Positions 53,932 to 64,000 of a stretch of 64,000 nucleotides of DNA are shown here, piece after piece. This DNA comes from Aedes albopictus (Eukaryota > Arthropoda > Insecta > Diptera > Culicidae). The stretch is taken from contig NC_085136.1 in the NCBI RefSeq assembly GCF_035046485.1, forward strand, positions 75,657,734 to 75,721,733, in the 5' to 3' direction. The notes under the pieces are model-generated. The model ran no database searches, had not been told where the DNA came from, and worked only from the letters and a program-made list of their open reading frames with translations. The translations under genes and the position numbers were made by a program. The first letter of the stretch is position 1. Every line of letters begins with the position of its first letter.

Positions 53932-54416
53932 TTTATTGTTTATTGTTTATTGTTTATTGTTTATTGTTTATTGTTTATTGTTTATTGTTTATTGTTTATT
54001 GTTTATTGTTTATTGTTTATTGTTTATTGTTTATTGTTTATTGTTTATTGTTTTTTGTTTTTTGTTTATTGTTTATTGTTTATTGTTTATTGTTTATTGT
54101 TTATTGTTTATTGTTTATTGTTTATTGTTTATTGTTTATTGTTTATTGTTTATTGTTTATTGTTTATTGTTTATTGTTTATTGTTTATTGTTTATTGTTT
54201 ATTGTTTATTGTTTATTGTTTATTGTTTATTGTTTATTGTTTATTGTTTATTGTTTATTGTTTATTGTTTATTGTTTATTGTTTATTGTTTATTGTTTAT
54301 TGTTTATTGTTTATTGTTTATTGTTTATTGTTTATTGTTTATTGTTTATTGTTTATTGTTTATTGTTTATTGTTTATTGTTTATTGTTTATTGTTTATTG
54401 TTTATTATTTATTGTT
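53932..54416. repeat. Heptanucleotide array (TTTATTG)n, about 69 copies
   Basis: A 485-bp tract of TTTATTG with only a few variants (TTTTTTG near 54050-54062, TTTATTA near 54404). Because 7 is not a multiple of 3 and the unit has no in-frame stop, all three plus frames stay open as a repeating LLFIVYC heptapeptide. The minus strand is CAATAAA repeated, so it carries AATAAA every 7 bases. Confidence 0.98.
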
Positions 54417-55039
54417 TAACTCATATAATATTTGCAAATAAAAATTTGACAAATTTGTGACAGACAATTTAAGATTGTCTGCGTTTAACAATTGGCGAGA
54501 ATTAGTCAACATAAGGATGTGGTAAGGATGCGTTGAACATTTGGGCTACAGACTTTCGGTACAAATGTTTTATCTTAGAAAATGGAATTTAAAGGAATCG
54601 ATGAGAAAGTGTAAGAAATGACTTGATTCAGATGTTTCTACAGCTTGATTATTGAGAACATTATGACGTTGAGTTGTTAAGAAAAATCGTTTTCTTAGAT
54701 TTTTTTTTCAACTTCTCTTTTGTTGTGTTGTGTAGTTGATTGGTATCGATACGAACTCAGTATGTATGAACCGTTATTTAGTTCATGAAAAACATAATTT
54801 CTTTCTAAGCGTGCATTGCATGAGCTTTCAATTTCAGAGAAAATTTCTCTTTAATTACTATCCCACGCCAGAAATATCAAACTAATTTCAAAAATGTACA
54901 AAATTGCCATAACCCAGCTGAAATTAAGGCATTCTTTTCCCCCTAATTACCGTCATAGCAGTAGCATACCAGAAGCAAACCCTTTTAATTACCCCTGTAA
55001 ACGAAGAAATAACCGAGACCCATAAAACTTGACACCAAA
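54417..55039. other. AT-rich DNA, no gene
   Basis: It contains a small hairpin AGACAATTTAAGATTGTCT at about 54462 and no other recognisable feature. Confidence 0.4.
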
Positions 55040-55457
55040 CCCGAGCAAAGTCAAATAACAGCACCATAACAAAATGATAACTGGTGCTCACTCCAGAGCT
55101 CATTTACCAATTTTGTGTTATCATCCTGATAATTCATGTTACCGCAGCTGTCAAATTCTGAAGCGTCATCATCGACAACAACATCGGAAGTTAGTTATCA
55201 ATGACCTAGAAAATATCTCATTGATAACAAAATGAGTTTTCAATCAGATCAATTCAATTGATTTACAAAAGTTGTTATCAGGATGCCCCTGGTGATAACA
55301 TAATGAGATATTTTAATGATGTAGTGGGTATAATTGATTGTTACCATGTTTGTTATGTTGCCTGCTTATTCAACCAAACTGAGAACAAATTTAGTTAATT
55401 ATTTTTGATATCAGATAACATAGTTTGTTATCCGTTTATTATGAAACTTTGCTCGGG
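55040..55457. mobile_element. MITE, 418 bp
   Basis: CCCGAGCAAAGT at 55040 is mirrored by ACTTTGCTCGGG ending at 55457. TTATCA/TGATAA words recur inside. There is no ORF, and the target duplication is not clear. Confidence 0.75.
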
Positions 55458-56394
55458 AAGTGCTACAAATTTCCTAGAGAGGTCATTTGCCCAGTAAACT
55501 CTCCGTTTGACTGATTAATTCAAGGCACCCGCAACCACAGCTGCTGCTTCATACACTGAGAGGGCAAGTGCACGACGCTATATGATGGCACATAAACTTG
55601 AGGAAAACTGTCCTCATGTTTGATGCATGACACACAGACGTAAACTCTTTTTCGCCGCCGCCCCTCTACAATTTTCTCACGTTCATTAGACTATCTTACT
55701 TGAAGAAGCAGAGGAACTCAAAAAAAAAACTTAAGCTTCTTAAGTATAAAGATGCTAATCATCGAAGCTGGTGCTCAACCAACGTTGCCGCTTCTAATCT
55801 AGAGAGACCCTTTTAAACGTAATGATTCAGAGGTTTGTTTGAGACGGGTGACCCCCTTTTAAGCTCGCTTATCATTTGAAAGCACGCGGGAGACGAAACA
55901 ATTCAAGGGTACGTACGTACAGAAAGATGAAGTCTAGTCAACGAGTGGATTAATTTAGAGGTCTTCTACTAGTTCAGAGGGTGCAACAAGAAGCAGATAT
56001 ATTTTATTTCCAGTAAATTTCTCTATTCTGAAAGTAAGATTTACTCACGGCATTTTTTATTGCTTTATAAACGACCATTGAAATGGTCGTTAGAATAGTT
56101 GATGCGCCCTAAAAGACAAGGGGAAAACTCTTTCAACAACCATTAAAGGGGATTTATTAATAAAGGCATTTAATATCTGTTTTGAAGTCATTTTATGAGT
56201 AAAAGTTATGCCCTTCTACTCTAGTATTATGGGGGAATGTCTGCAATAGTTCATGTCTGATACTATAAATAAGCTATCCAGAGATGGGGAGCTTAATGGA
56301 ATTGTGGAATGGAAAGTTATATATGCAACTAGTTGCAAAATGATGATTTTTTCAGCACGTGTCGTACATTTATCAAATAAGGAATTGCTCTGCT
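55458..56394. other. No recognised gene; possibly host DNA
   Basis: Relatively repeat-free mixed DNA, with GCCGCCGCCCC near 55660. No frame is convincing. Confidence 0.35.
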
Positions 56395-56975
56395 CCTGCT
56401 CTGCTCCCGAAATTCCCGGAGGAACTTCTGAAGCAATTCCAGGAGGAATTCCCAGAGCAATTCCCGGAGGAACTCTTGGTGCAATTCAAAGAGGAACTTC
56501 TGAAGTAATTCCTGGAGGAACTCCCGAAGGAACTGCAGCAGGTATTCCCGGGAGAACTTCTTTAGGAATTCGTGAACAAACTCAAGAAGGAATTCATAGA
56601 GAAATTCCTGAAGGAACTCACACAGAAATGCCTGCAGGAACTCCTGTAGGAAAGCCCAAAGCAATTCCTGAAACGATTTCCGGAAGAACTCCAGAAGCAA
56701 TTCCCGAAGGAAATCCTAGAGCAATTTCTGGTGAAACTTCTGAAAGAAAATCCTGGAGGAATTTCCGGAGGACCTGCTAGAAGAATTCTCGGAGGTACTT
56801 CTGGAGGAATTTCCGAAAGAACCCTCGGAGAAATTCCCAGAGGAACTCCTGGAGATTCCTGGAGGAAACTCGGAATAAAACTCCGGAGGTATCTCCGTAG
56901 GACCTCCTGGAGAATTTACCGTAGGACCTCCTGGAGGAACTCCTAGAGCAATTCCCAGAGGAACGCGAAGATGAA
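56395..56975. repeat. GGAGGAACTCC/GAATTCCCGG repeat block
   Basis: Regular alternation of about 12-base phrases (GGAATTCCCGGAGGAACT, CTGAAGCAATTCC) gives a loose 24-30-base period. Both strands stay open: plus reads IPGGTxxAIPGGT, minus reads FLQEFLWEFL. I treat the frames (up to 175 codons) as repeat artefacts. Confidence 0.85.
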
Positions 56976-57337
56976 GCCAAATATATTATATAAACAATAT
57001 GATTCACTTCCGCGTTCCCCATATATTGAATTGGCGAACAGCTTACAGCACCATCTAGCGTCAAACGTGGCAATCAACCTTAAATTAAACCACATATTTG
57101 CTAAATATGTTTAACCGTGTCTCCATGACATTTCCCTTTGTTATGGTCGTCAATCATATTTAGGGATGTACAAGATTCAATTTGCACAAACAAAATTATG
57201 ATATAGGAAAAAGCAAATATTAAGTTTATATTTTGTAACTGTCGTATATCAGTGATGGAACAAATGCAATTTGACGTTTCGCAATTGTCTTTTTTTCCAG
57301 AAGCATATTTGTTTTGGAAGTACCGATAAGTGAAATA
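56976..57337. other. No recognised feature
   Basis: AT-rich spacer between the repeat block and a MITE. A 79-codon minus frame has no features. Confidence 0.35.
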
Positions 57338-57732
57338 CACTCAGCGAAAAAAACTAGCGAAATTCATCGAAATGCCTTATGAAAATTTGCTATAACTAAT
57401 TCTTATGGGTGACATAAGAATACCTTATGAAAATTGATCGTGCTTGCTATGACAAATTTCATAAGATAGACTTATGAAAAGAAAAAAAAAATCTTAAAAT
57501 GATGCAGACTGGATTCGATCCATGAACGTCGGGATCACCGAGCCCGTGTCTTATCCACACGGCTACCGACGCTTGAGAATACAATGTTGCTAAACATGAA
57601 TAAAAGCCACGCTGTGAGACGATTTTACGTCATAGAGTGACCTTATGAAATTCATCCGAATCATTATGAATTATTTAAAGGCCGTTTCATAAGTTGGGCC
57701 TTATGGAAATCTTAAGGTTATTTGGCTGAGTG
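57338..57732. mobile_element. TA-flanked MITE with internal tRNA-like block, second family
   Basis: TA lies at 57336-57337 and 57733-57734, and the ends are CACTCAGCGAAAAAAACTAG and AGGTTATTTGGCTGAGTG. CTTATGAAA/TTTCATAAG words recur inside. On the minus strand at about 57508-57578 there is CGGTAGCCGTGTGGA (A-box-like) and TGGATCGAATCCA (B-box-like). The layout is the same as 7485-7906 but the sequence differs. Confidence 0.75.
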
Positions 57733-58049
57733 TATTTTGGTCAAATTGCTATGGCTAATGGGGATACTTGTTGATTCATTTTGACTAAAAGTACATTGTG
57801 TGCAAAAACTATTACGCAAAGAATATGATTTGTTTATTTAAACCCTAAACATTTTGATATTATTTATCGATAACTGAAGAGATTATTGACATCCCTAGTT
57901 CATTAATGTTGACAGCGTGTGTATTTCTGAAGGGCATACGTTTTTAGAGTGTAATAGTTGCCACGTTCGTCACTAGCGGCGCCACAAGCACAGGATAAAG
58001 GGTCGCCAGAAATAGCTGGAAGTGAGTTATATTATTAATATAATATATT
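57733..58049. other. No recognised feature
   Basis: AT-rich DNA with no repeat words or credible frame. Confidence 0.35.
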
Positions 58050-59460
58050 TGATGAAGCGATTATCGAAGGAACTCGTGGATGAAGTTCCGTATAAATTCA
58101 CGGAGGAACTGCTGAAGAAATTTCCGGGAGATCTCATAGAGAAATTCATGGAGGAATTCTCGGAGAAACTCTTTGAGGAAAATCATAATGAGTTGAAAGA
58201 GCTAGAGCAATACTCGGAGGAACTCCTGAAGCATTTCTCGAAGGAACTCTTGATAAAATTCCTGGGGGAACTCCTAGAGGAATTTCCTAAGAAATTCCTG
58301 AAGGAAATTCGGAAGGAAATCTCGGAGAATTTTCCGTAAGACCTCCTGAAGAAACTGCTGAAGCGATTTCCAAAGAAACTCCCAGAGCGATTCCCGGATG
58401 AACCCATGGAGAAATTTCTGGGATAACTCCAAGAAGAATTCATGGAGGAATCCCCGTAGAACTTCCTGGAGAAATTCCTTGAGCAACTTCCGGAAGAGCT
58501 CCTGAATCATTTTCCGGAGGAACTGTTGGAAGAATTCTCCTAGGATCTCCTGGAGGAACTCCTGGAGCAATTTTCGGAGGAGAAAAGCCTGTAGGTCCTT
58601 CTGGAGCCATTCCCGGAGGAACTCCTGAAGCAGCTCCCGAAGAAAATCCTAGATGAATCCCCGGATGAGCTCCTGGGCAATTCCCGAAAGATGTCCTGAA
58701 GCAGTTTTCGGAGGAACCCCAGATGAAATTCACGTTATAACTCCTGAAGACCGGAGGAACTCGTGGAGAAATTCCCGGAGGAACCCCTGGAGCTATTCCG
58801 GGATGAACTCCTGGAGCTTTTCCCGGAGGAACTGCAGTAGGAATTCCCAATAGAGCTCCTAGGAATTATTATTATTATTGACTTTTTATTATGGGGAAAT
58901 TCAGCCCGAGGCTGGTTCATCCCCAACCCTCCTAGGAATTTCGGAAGGAACTCCTGGAGGAATCTCCGTAGGAACTCTCAGAGCAATTCCCGGAGGAACT
59001 CCTGGAGCCATTCCCGGAGGAACTGCAGCAGAAATTCCCGAGAGAACTCCTAGAGAAATTCGTGAAGGAACTCCTGCAAAAAATCCCGGAGGAGCTCCTG
59101 TGTTGATGTCCAAAGCAACTTCTGAAGAAAATTCCTGAGGAACTCCTGGAGGAAATTTCTGAGGAATTCCCCGAGGACGAATTTTCGAAGGAACTCCCGG
59201 AGGAACTCCTGAAAGAATTTCCAAAGCAAGTCCTGGACAAAATTCCGGACGAACTTCTGGAGATATTACCAGAAGAAATCCTTTAGGAATTCCCGGACGA
59301 ATTTCGAAGGAAATCCCGGAGGAATTTCCGTAGGACCTTCTGGAGGAACTCCCAGAGCGATTCCCGGTGGAACTCGCGGAGGACGTTCGGGAGGAATTCT
59401 CGGAGGAAAACCTGGAGGAATTTCCGGGAGAATCCCTAGAGGAATTCTGATGGGATTTAG
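58050..59460. repeat. GGAGGAACTCC/GAATTCCCGG repeat block, longest copy
   Basis: About 1.4 kb of GGAGGAACTCCTGGAG and GCAATTCCCGGAGGAAC phrases. Minus frames read PPGxxxGVPPGI (to 136 codons) and SSRSSxGNSS, which look like low-complexity proteins but are expected from the words. A short retroelement tail interrupts it at 58866-58935. Confidence 0.85.
58866..58935 (+). mobile_element. Short retroelement tail in the repeat block
   Basis: ATTATTATTATTGACTTTTT leads into CAGCCCGAGGCTGGTTCATC. The last part resembles the insertion at about 35625. An ATT microsatellite at the edge and flanking CTCCTAGGAATT (58855 and 58929) suggest a small insertion with a target duplication. Confidence 0.55.
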
Positions 59461-59744
59461 AGGCACAGTGGACACGGTGGACTAATCGAGTTATCGACTT
59501 AACATTACACGTCCCGTGATTTGTGTGATATGGCGAAAAAGATAAACTCTGATTGCGCTGCTCTTAACATCTATTTGGGTCAACAGACTAGTACGGACTG
59601 AATAGCAAACATACATGGTCAAGTAATCATTCAATACATTAGCAATTATGCTTCGTCAGCTTTCTACAATACACAGACAAACAAACACTCACTCAGATGT
59701 CATCATTACTACAGTGGGCTGACACTACATTACTCCAACAAATT
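59461..59744. other. No recognised feature
   Basis: Non-repetitive DNA between repeat blocks, with no supported frame. Confidence 0.35.
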
Positions 59745-60225
59745 CAAGGAGAAATCCCTGTTGGACCTCCTGGGGAAGCTTCTTCAGCATGAACTCCTGG
59801 AGGAATTTTGGAAGGAACTTCTGGAGAAATCTCCATAGAACCTCATGGAGGAACTCCCAGAGTGATTCCTGGAGGAAATTTTGTAGCATTTCCCAGAGGA
59901 AGTTCTGTAGTAATTCCCGAAGGAACTGAAGCAGGAAATCCCGGGAGAACTCTTAGAGGAATTCGTGAAGGAACTCCTGGAGGAACTCCTACCCAAGGGA
60001 ACTTCCGAAGTAAATTCCTGATGAACTCCTGAAGCAATTTCCGTAGGAACTGCTGGAGGAAATTCCGAAGAAAATTTGGAAGGAAATCCCGTAGGATCTT
60101 ATGGAGGAACTGCTAAAGCGATTCCTGGAGGAACAAGTGAAGGACGTTCCGGAGGAATTCCCAGAGGAACTGCCGAAGAAATTTCTGGGAGAACTCCTAG
60201 AGGAATTTGTAGTAGCCAGAGGTGT
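59745..60225. repeat. GGAGGAACTCC/GAATTCC repeat block
   Basis: Same word family as 58050-59460 (GGAGGAACTCCCAGAGTGA, GGAACTCCTGGAGGAAC). Frames on both strands are artefacts of composition. Confidence 0.8.
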
Positions 60226-60366
60226 CAGAGAAAAAAATAGCATAAGTTCAAATTCGATATGCATTATCTTAGCGTTCATGCCTTTATCTTAGCGTGCATG
60301 AGTGAATATGAGAAGGCTAACGCCCGACAATGCATCGCATTGAAACGTCAACGATGTGTTAACATG
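60226..60366. other. Short spacer
   Basis: It contains a small direct repeat TTATCTTAGCGTTCATG/TTATCTTAGCGTGCATG at about 60266 and 60283. Confidence 0.5.
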
Positions 60367-60762
60367 CACTGCAAAATATTTTTGCTGGTAATCAGCAAAC
60401 TTTGCTGATTTTTGGCGTGCTGATTGCATTCAGCAATACAAATTACAGTAAAACCTCCATGAGTCGATATTGAAGGGACCATCGACTCATGGAAATATCG
60501 AGTAGTGGAACAAAAATCCTTTGGGAGGGACCATCATAGTAACCCAGAAATATTTTTTCAGTATGGAAAAATTTACCTCCATGAGTCGATATCGAGTCAA
60601 GGGACATCGACTCATGGAGGTTCGACTGTACTGAGTATCAGCAATTATTTTTCAGCTTGCTGAACCATCCAGCAATTTTGACAGATGATCAGCAAAGTTA
60701 TGCTGAAATTCAGCAAAAATGTTGCTGAAATTCAGCAAAAATGTTGCAAATTTTGGTGTGTG
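60367..60762. mobile_element. MITE rich in CAGCAAA words, with nested element
   Basis: The left end GCAAAATATTTTTGCTGG is loosely mirrored by CAGCAAAAATGTTGCAAATT near 60735. GCTGA/TCAGC words recur throughout. It is interrupted by the TA element at 60446-60628. Confidence 0.55.
60446..60628. mobile_element. TA-flanked MITE, 183 bp, nested
   Basis: TA lies at 60444-60445 and 60629-60630. The ends are CAGTAAAACCTCCATGAGTC and GACTCATGGAGGTTCGACTG. A second internal copy of the CCTCCATGAGTCGATAT phrase lies near 60579. The pattern fits a Tc1/mariner-type MITE. Confidence 0.8.
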
Positions 60763-60935
60763 CGCTTGATGGTCGAGGATGCTTTTGTTTAGTAAATATT
60801 GTTGTGAAGGACGGACGGAGAACCTGGAGCTATTCCCGAAGGAGGAATGCCTGTAGGTCCTTCTGGAGCCATTCCCGGAGAAACTCTCGAAGAAACTCCT
60901 TGATGTAACCCCGGAGGGGCTCCAGGTTGTGAATA
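60763..60935. repeat. Short GGAGC/ATTCCCGG repeat block
   Basis: GGAGCTATTCCCGAAGGAGG and GGAGCCATTCCCGGAGAAAC belong to the GGAGGAACTCC family. Confidence 0.65.
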
Positions 60936-61754
60936 TTGCGTATCTCACTGGATCAATCTCCCCAATCGTTCCCCGCCATCTTAGCTTACAGTAGGATCAC
61001 TTGGCATAATCCGGAACCACACGATGAAGGCGACTTGCTCCGCCAAAGCTCCTCTCCTCCATGAGGCAGCTTCACACTGACAACGTCGTCATGGCGCTGG
61101 CTGTCACTGATGCTTGCTAGGGGACGGACACGCAAGGGGAATAACACTAAACTATATTCACACCTCACAACTTGGTGGTGATAGTAGAAAACCGACAGCG
61201 AAATGGATGGATTCTGGGACGAGTTCTTCGTGTATTCCCTGGACAAAGTTGAAGATGTCGTAGCGCCAATATTGAAACTTCAACAGGAGTTCTGCGGCGT
61301 CCGGTGGCTAAACTGGCCGTCCTGGAAGTAGGAGATACCGCTCGTGAGGACACGAAGCTATACGGGTCGGGGAATGTTCAGAACAGTAACGTATAACCCC
61401 AATTTCTCCGCCTAGAAAGAGAACAGGCGAGTGATGGGAGAGAAATGACAAATGAATAGAACTACGATTTAATAGCCGATCATTCGCAGTTACACTGTCA
61501 GTACAAAAACTGAAGGCACACGACATACACGTTACGCAGAACAGATAACTGCACAAGTACTTAATTAATTGTTGGACAGGACAGGGCAGCAAAGGAACTA
61601 GACATGTAAAATATGGATAAGTAATAAACTAAACGTGAAATGTGTTTAAGCTCAACCAATGTTGAACATGAACTTAATAATTTAATATACATAATTGCAG
61701 CTAAAAGAAAGCTCAATAAAAAAAACGATCGTCCGAACAACGGTTCCTAGCCAA
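60936..61754. other. GC-richer DNA of unknown origin, possible retroelement remnant
   Basis: About 60936-61400 is less repetitive and moderately GC-rich, with several short frames on the minus strand. It could be an untranslated or LTR part of a retrotransposon, but I recognised no motif. From 61600 on it is AT-rich. Confidence 0.3.
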
Positions 61755-62866
61755 CACAGGGGGTTTCAAGGGTGTTCTAGAGATGTATCAGGTACGTTTC
61801 AAGTAGTTTCAGGGTATACCTATCAGAAGTTTTTTTTAGTTCTTTTTTATTCGTGAATTTTAACAAATGCTAATTCTCAGATGCAATTAAGGGGGTCTCG
61901 GATTCATATCGGGGAAGTTTGTGAGGCTCCAGGAGATCTCAGGGGAATTATAGGGATTTCAGAGGTTCCAGGGGACTACAGGGATGCTTCAAAGGGTCTA
62001 AGGGGGTATCAGAGAAGTTCCAAAGAGTCTCAGAGGCGTTTGAGTGAACTCCAGTGGGTATCAGGAGATCTCAGAGGAGTTTCAAAGGGATCCCAGGGGG
62101 TTTCAGGAGGTTTATGGGGTACGAGGAGGTCTCAAGGACATTTAAGGGAGTTTCAAGGCTGTTTGAGGAGATTTTTGGGGATTCCAGGGGTCAGGGGATC
62201 CCACAGACACTTCAAATAATCTCAGAGGATTCCAGGACAGTTCCAGAGGGTCTCCACGGAATTTCAGGGGATCTCTGGGCGTTTAAGGGAAATTGAGGGG
62301 GTCCTGGTGAGTTTAAGAGCTTACCTTGTGGTCTGAGGATCAAAAAGCTCCAGGGTCTCCACGAGGCTTTCAGAGGGCTTCCAGGATGTATCAGAACCAC
62401 TTCAATAGGGGGTTCCAGGGAAGCTCCAGGGGATTATTCCTTGTTGGGTATATAAGTCACTGCGACCTGGAAGCTCCAGGGGATGCTAGGGGCGTTTCAG
62501 GAGATCTCAAGGATGTCTCAAAAGGTGTATCAGAGAACCAGGAGGTTTCAGGGGCGTTTCATGGAGTTTTCGGAGGCCTTTAGTCGAAAAGTGGAAGAAT
62601 AGGTCGCTTATATTACTCGTTTCGACGTTTTGTCCCTAAGCCTCTCAGGGGTTTCATATGGAAATTCAGAGGGTCTCAGCGTTTCAGGGGGCTTCAGGAG
62701 CATTTCAGCTACCCCCTCCCCATGAGGCCCCCTGGGGACACTTTTAAACGCCCCTCAGGCCCCGTGGTATCCCCAAAAACCCCTTGAAACTCCCTGACAT
62801 GACCCTGCAAGCTCCCTTTGCTGTCCCCTATAAACGCTCCTTTGCCGCTGCCCTTTTCCGTCATTA
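61755..62866. repeat. TTTCAGGGG/TCTCAGGGG repeat block
   Basis: Loosely repeated AGGGGATCTCAGGGG, GTTTCAGGAG and TTCCAGGGGAAG words. From about 62715 the orientation reverses (GGCCCCCTGGGGAC, ACTCCCTGACATGACCCTG). Plus frames of up to 112 codons are repeat-derived. Confidence 0.75.
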
Positions 62867-62874
62867 CCTGTAAT

Positions 62875-63277
62875 CAGGGATGGGAACACTCACTTACTAC
62901 GAGTTACATTCACTTGCTATTTGCTCAGCTCAGAAGCGTGCAATCAAGAAACGATGTATGGGCGACTTTTGCCTTGTTATTTCGTCTAAAACTTTGACGA
63001 ACAGATTAGGGGTCGCACACGAATCCCAAGGTCGTGACAGAGCTGTGAAAGCGACTCTCCACGAGGTGAGTGTAATTTACATTCACCTCGTGGAGAGTCG
63101 CTTTCACAGCTCTGTCACGACCTTGGGATTCGTGTGCGACCCCTAATCTGTTCGTCAAAGTTTTAGACGAAATAACAAGGCAAAAGTCGCCCATACATCG
63201 TTTCTTGATTGCACGCTTCTGAGCTGAGCAAATAGCAAGTGAATGTAACTCGTAGTAAGTGAGTGTTCCCATCCTTG
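62875..63277. mobile_element. hAT-like full-length palindrome, 403 bp, with 8-bp target duplication
   Basis: CCTGTAAT lies at 62867-62874 and 63278-63285. The element starts CAGGGATGGGAACACTCAC and ends GTGAGTGTTCCCATCCTTG. The two halves are almost perfect reverse complements meeting near 63076 (GGTGAGTGTAATTTACATTC). The same 76-codon text therefore appears on both strands. It is non-autonomous. Confidence 0.9.
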
Positions 63278-63285
63278 CCTGTAAT

Positions 63286-64000
63286 CCCATTGCAACGCCA
63301 CTGAAATCGGTCAGAACGCCGTTCAAAGGCTTCTGAAATCCCCTGAAACAACCACCTGAAACGCCCCTGAAGCGCTTTCGAACCCGCCTTTTTTGGCTCT
63401 CTGCTCGACTCTCTGAGAACTTCCTTGACACTTCCTTGGTCCAATCTCAAATTCTAAAAAAGTTCTAAGTTCTTCAAAGACTATCTCTCTGAAATCCATT
63501 TTTCATTCGTATCACGAAATCTTTGGAAACAGTATGAATCGTGAGAAAATTCTAAATATTCCAGTTAAGTTACGGCACGTAACAGTCATGCCTCGTCTCG
63601 TTACGAGATGCGTTTGTTACGCCACAGACATGTCCGTTTACAAAAACTTCAACCTTGTTTATTTTTTCATTCATTCCACCACTGCACAGTGGGAAAAAAA
63701 CAGTGCAAACCTACACTAAATTCTGTATCTCACGAACGCATCCGGCTTTTTTAATGAACAAAACGGTTTTAGGCGTAAAATTGTCTGGAGAATCGAATGG
63801 AAGTGTTGAAACAGACCGCACGGATCATTATCTTGCTCATTTTGCCCTAATTCCCCAATTTTTATTAACAATCATATGCAACTAGCTCTAAAACAATTAT
63901 GAAACATGAATGCGGTTTGCCTTGAAGGGCTTTTGTGCAGGATTAAGATGTGGAGAATCGATTTGAAGGGATTGCAGTGACCGCATGAATGTATTTATGC
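63286..64000. other. Repeat remnant and AT-rich DNA, no gene
   Basis: Up to about 63400 there are CCCCTGAAACGCCCCTGAA words of the TTTCAGGGG family in reverse. The rest is AT-rich and shows no supported frame. Confidence 0.4.

Noticed and set aside
53932..54416. Telomere repeat
   Set aside because: The heptamer is internal, flanked by ordinary dispersed repeats, and Diptera do not use telomerase-type short repeats.
53858..54460. 200-codon frame with repeating LLFIVYC (and two overlapping frames)
   Set aside because: It is produced by the heptamer array, which keeps all three frames open. No start context or non-repeat protein part supports a gene.
56253..56780. 175-codon frame and neighbouring frames in the GGAGGAACTCC blocks
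   Set aside because: Both strands are open with periodic low-complexity text, as expected from stop-poor repeat words. The same happens in every block of this family.
62880..63431. 141-codon minus frame sharing a long peptide with a plus frame
   Set aside because: The shared peptide comes from the two arms of the hAT palindrome.

Overview
This is eukaryotic, repeat-dominated DNA, almost certainly from a culicine mosquito and most likely an Aedes species. The reasons are the dense pile of MITEs and foldback elements, tRNA-derived SINEs (one resembles the Aedes Feilai type), R1-clade, BEL/Pao and Ty1/copia remnants, long degenerate repeats built on GGAATTCC/GGAGGAACTCC and TTTCAGGGG words, and only one convincing piece of a host gene in 64 kb. 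No prokaryotic operon, rRNA or CRISPR is present. The species call rests on element style, not on a search.

Layout. 1-5.8 kb: AT-rich DNA with small foldback MITEs. 5.7-8.1 kb: a minus-strand R1-clade LINE remnant broken by a SINE and an hAT-type MITE, then a retroposon carrying a MITE. 8.7-12.4 kb: a 3.6-kb TTAA-flanked foldback element. 13.3-14.2 kb: a second copy of the tRNA-like MITE and another R1 endonuclease piece, possibly the other half of the first. 14.2-21.4 kb: a BEL/Pao remnant carrying nested insertions, most of it inside a near-perfect 5.6-kb palindrome. 21.4-25.7 kb: two SINEs and a degenerate copia element. 26.4-28.3 kb: the only host-like, GC-richer stretch, holding a minus-strand coding exon with a good splice donor. 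28.8-34 kb: degenerate repeats and a retroposon with a 12-bp target duplication. 34.1-34.9 kb: a TATA/GATA promoter-like block and a doubtful ORF. 36.1-38.7 kb: a 16-unit tandem satellite with two unit lengths. 39.8-42.5 kb: a 128-bp tandem array split by a 2.2-kb hAT-like foldback element. 43-46.1 kb: GGAATTCC repeats, a foldback with a Penelope-like insertion and a hammerhead-ribozyme-like motif, and a degenerate tandem repeat. 46-52 kb: small palindromes and MITEs. 52-54.4 kb: TTTCAGGGG repeats with short TTAA-flanked MITEs and a 485-bp heptamer array. 55-63.3 kb: MITEs, long GGAGGAACTCC blocks, a nested MITE and an hAT palindrome.

How it fits together: the window reads as a history of insertions. 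Target duplications of 8 bp recur (hAT-like), as do TTAA and TA duplications, and for several elements both the duplication and the terminal repeats can be read directly. The most distinctive structures are the 16-unit satellite, whose 85-bp core is almost invariant; the large palindrome, whose arms already contain the nested insertions and which therefore formed after them; and two MITE families that share TACACTC termini and each carry an internal tRNA-like block. No autonomous transposon in the window looks intact.
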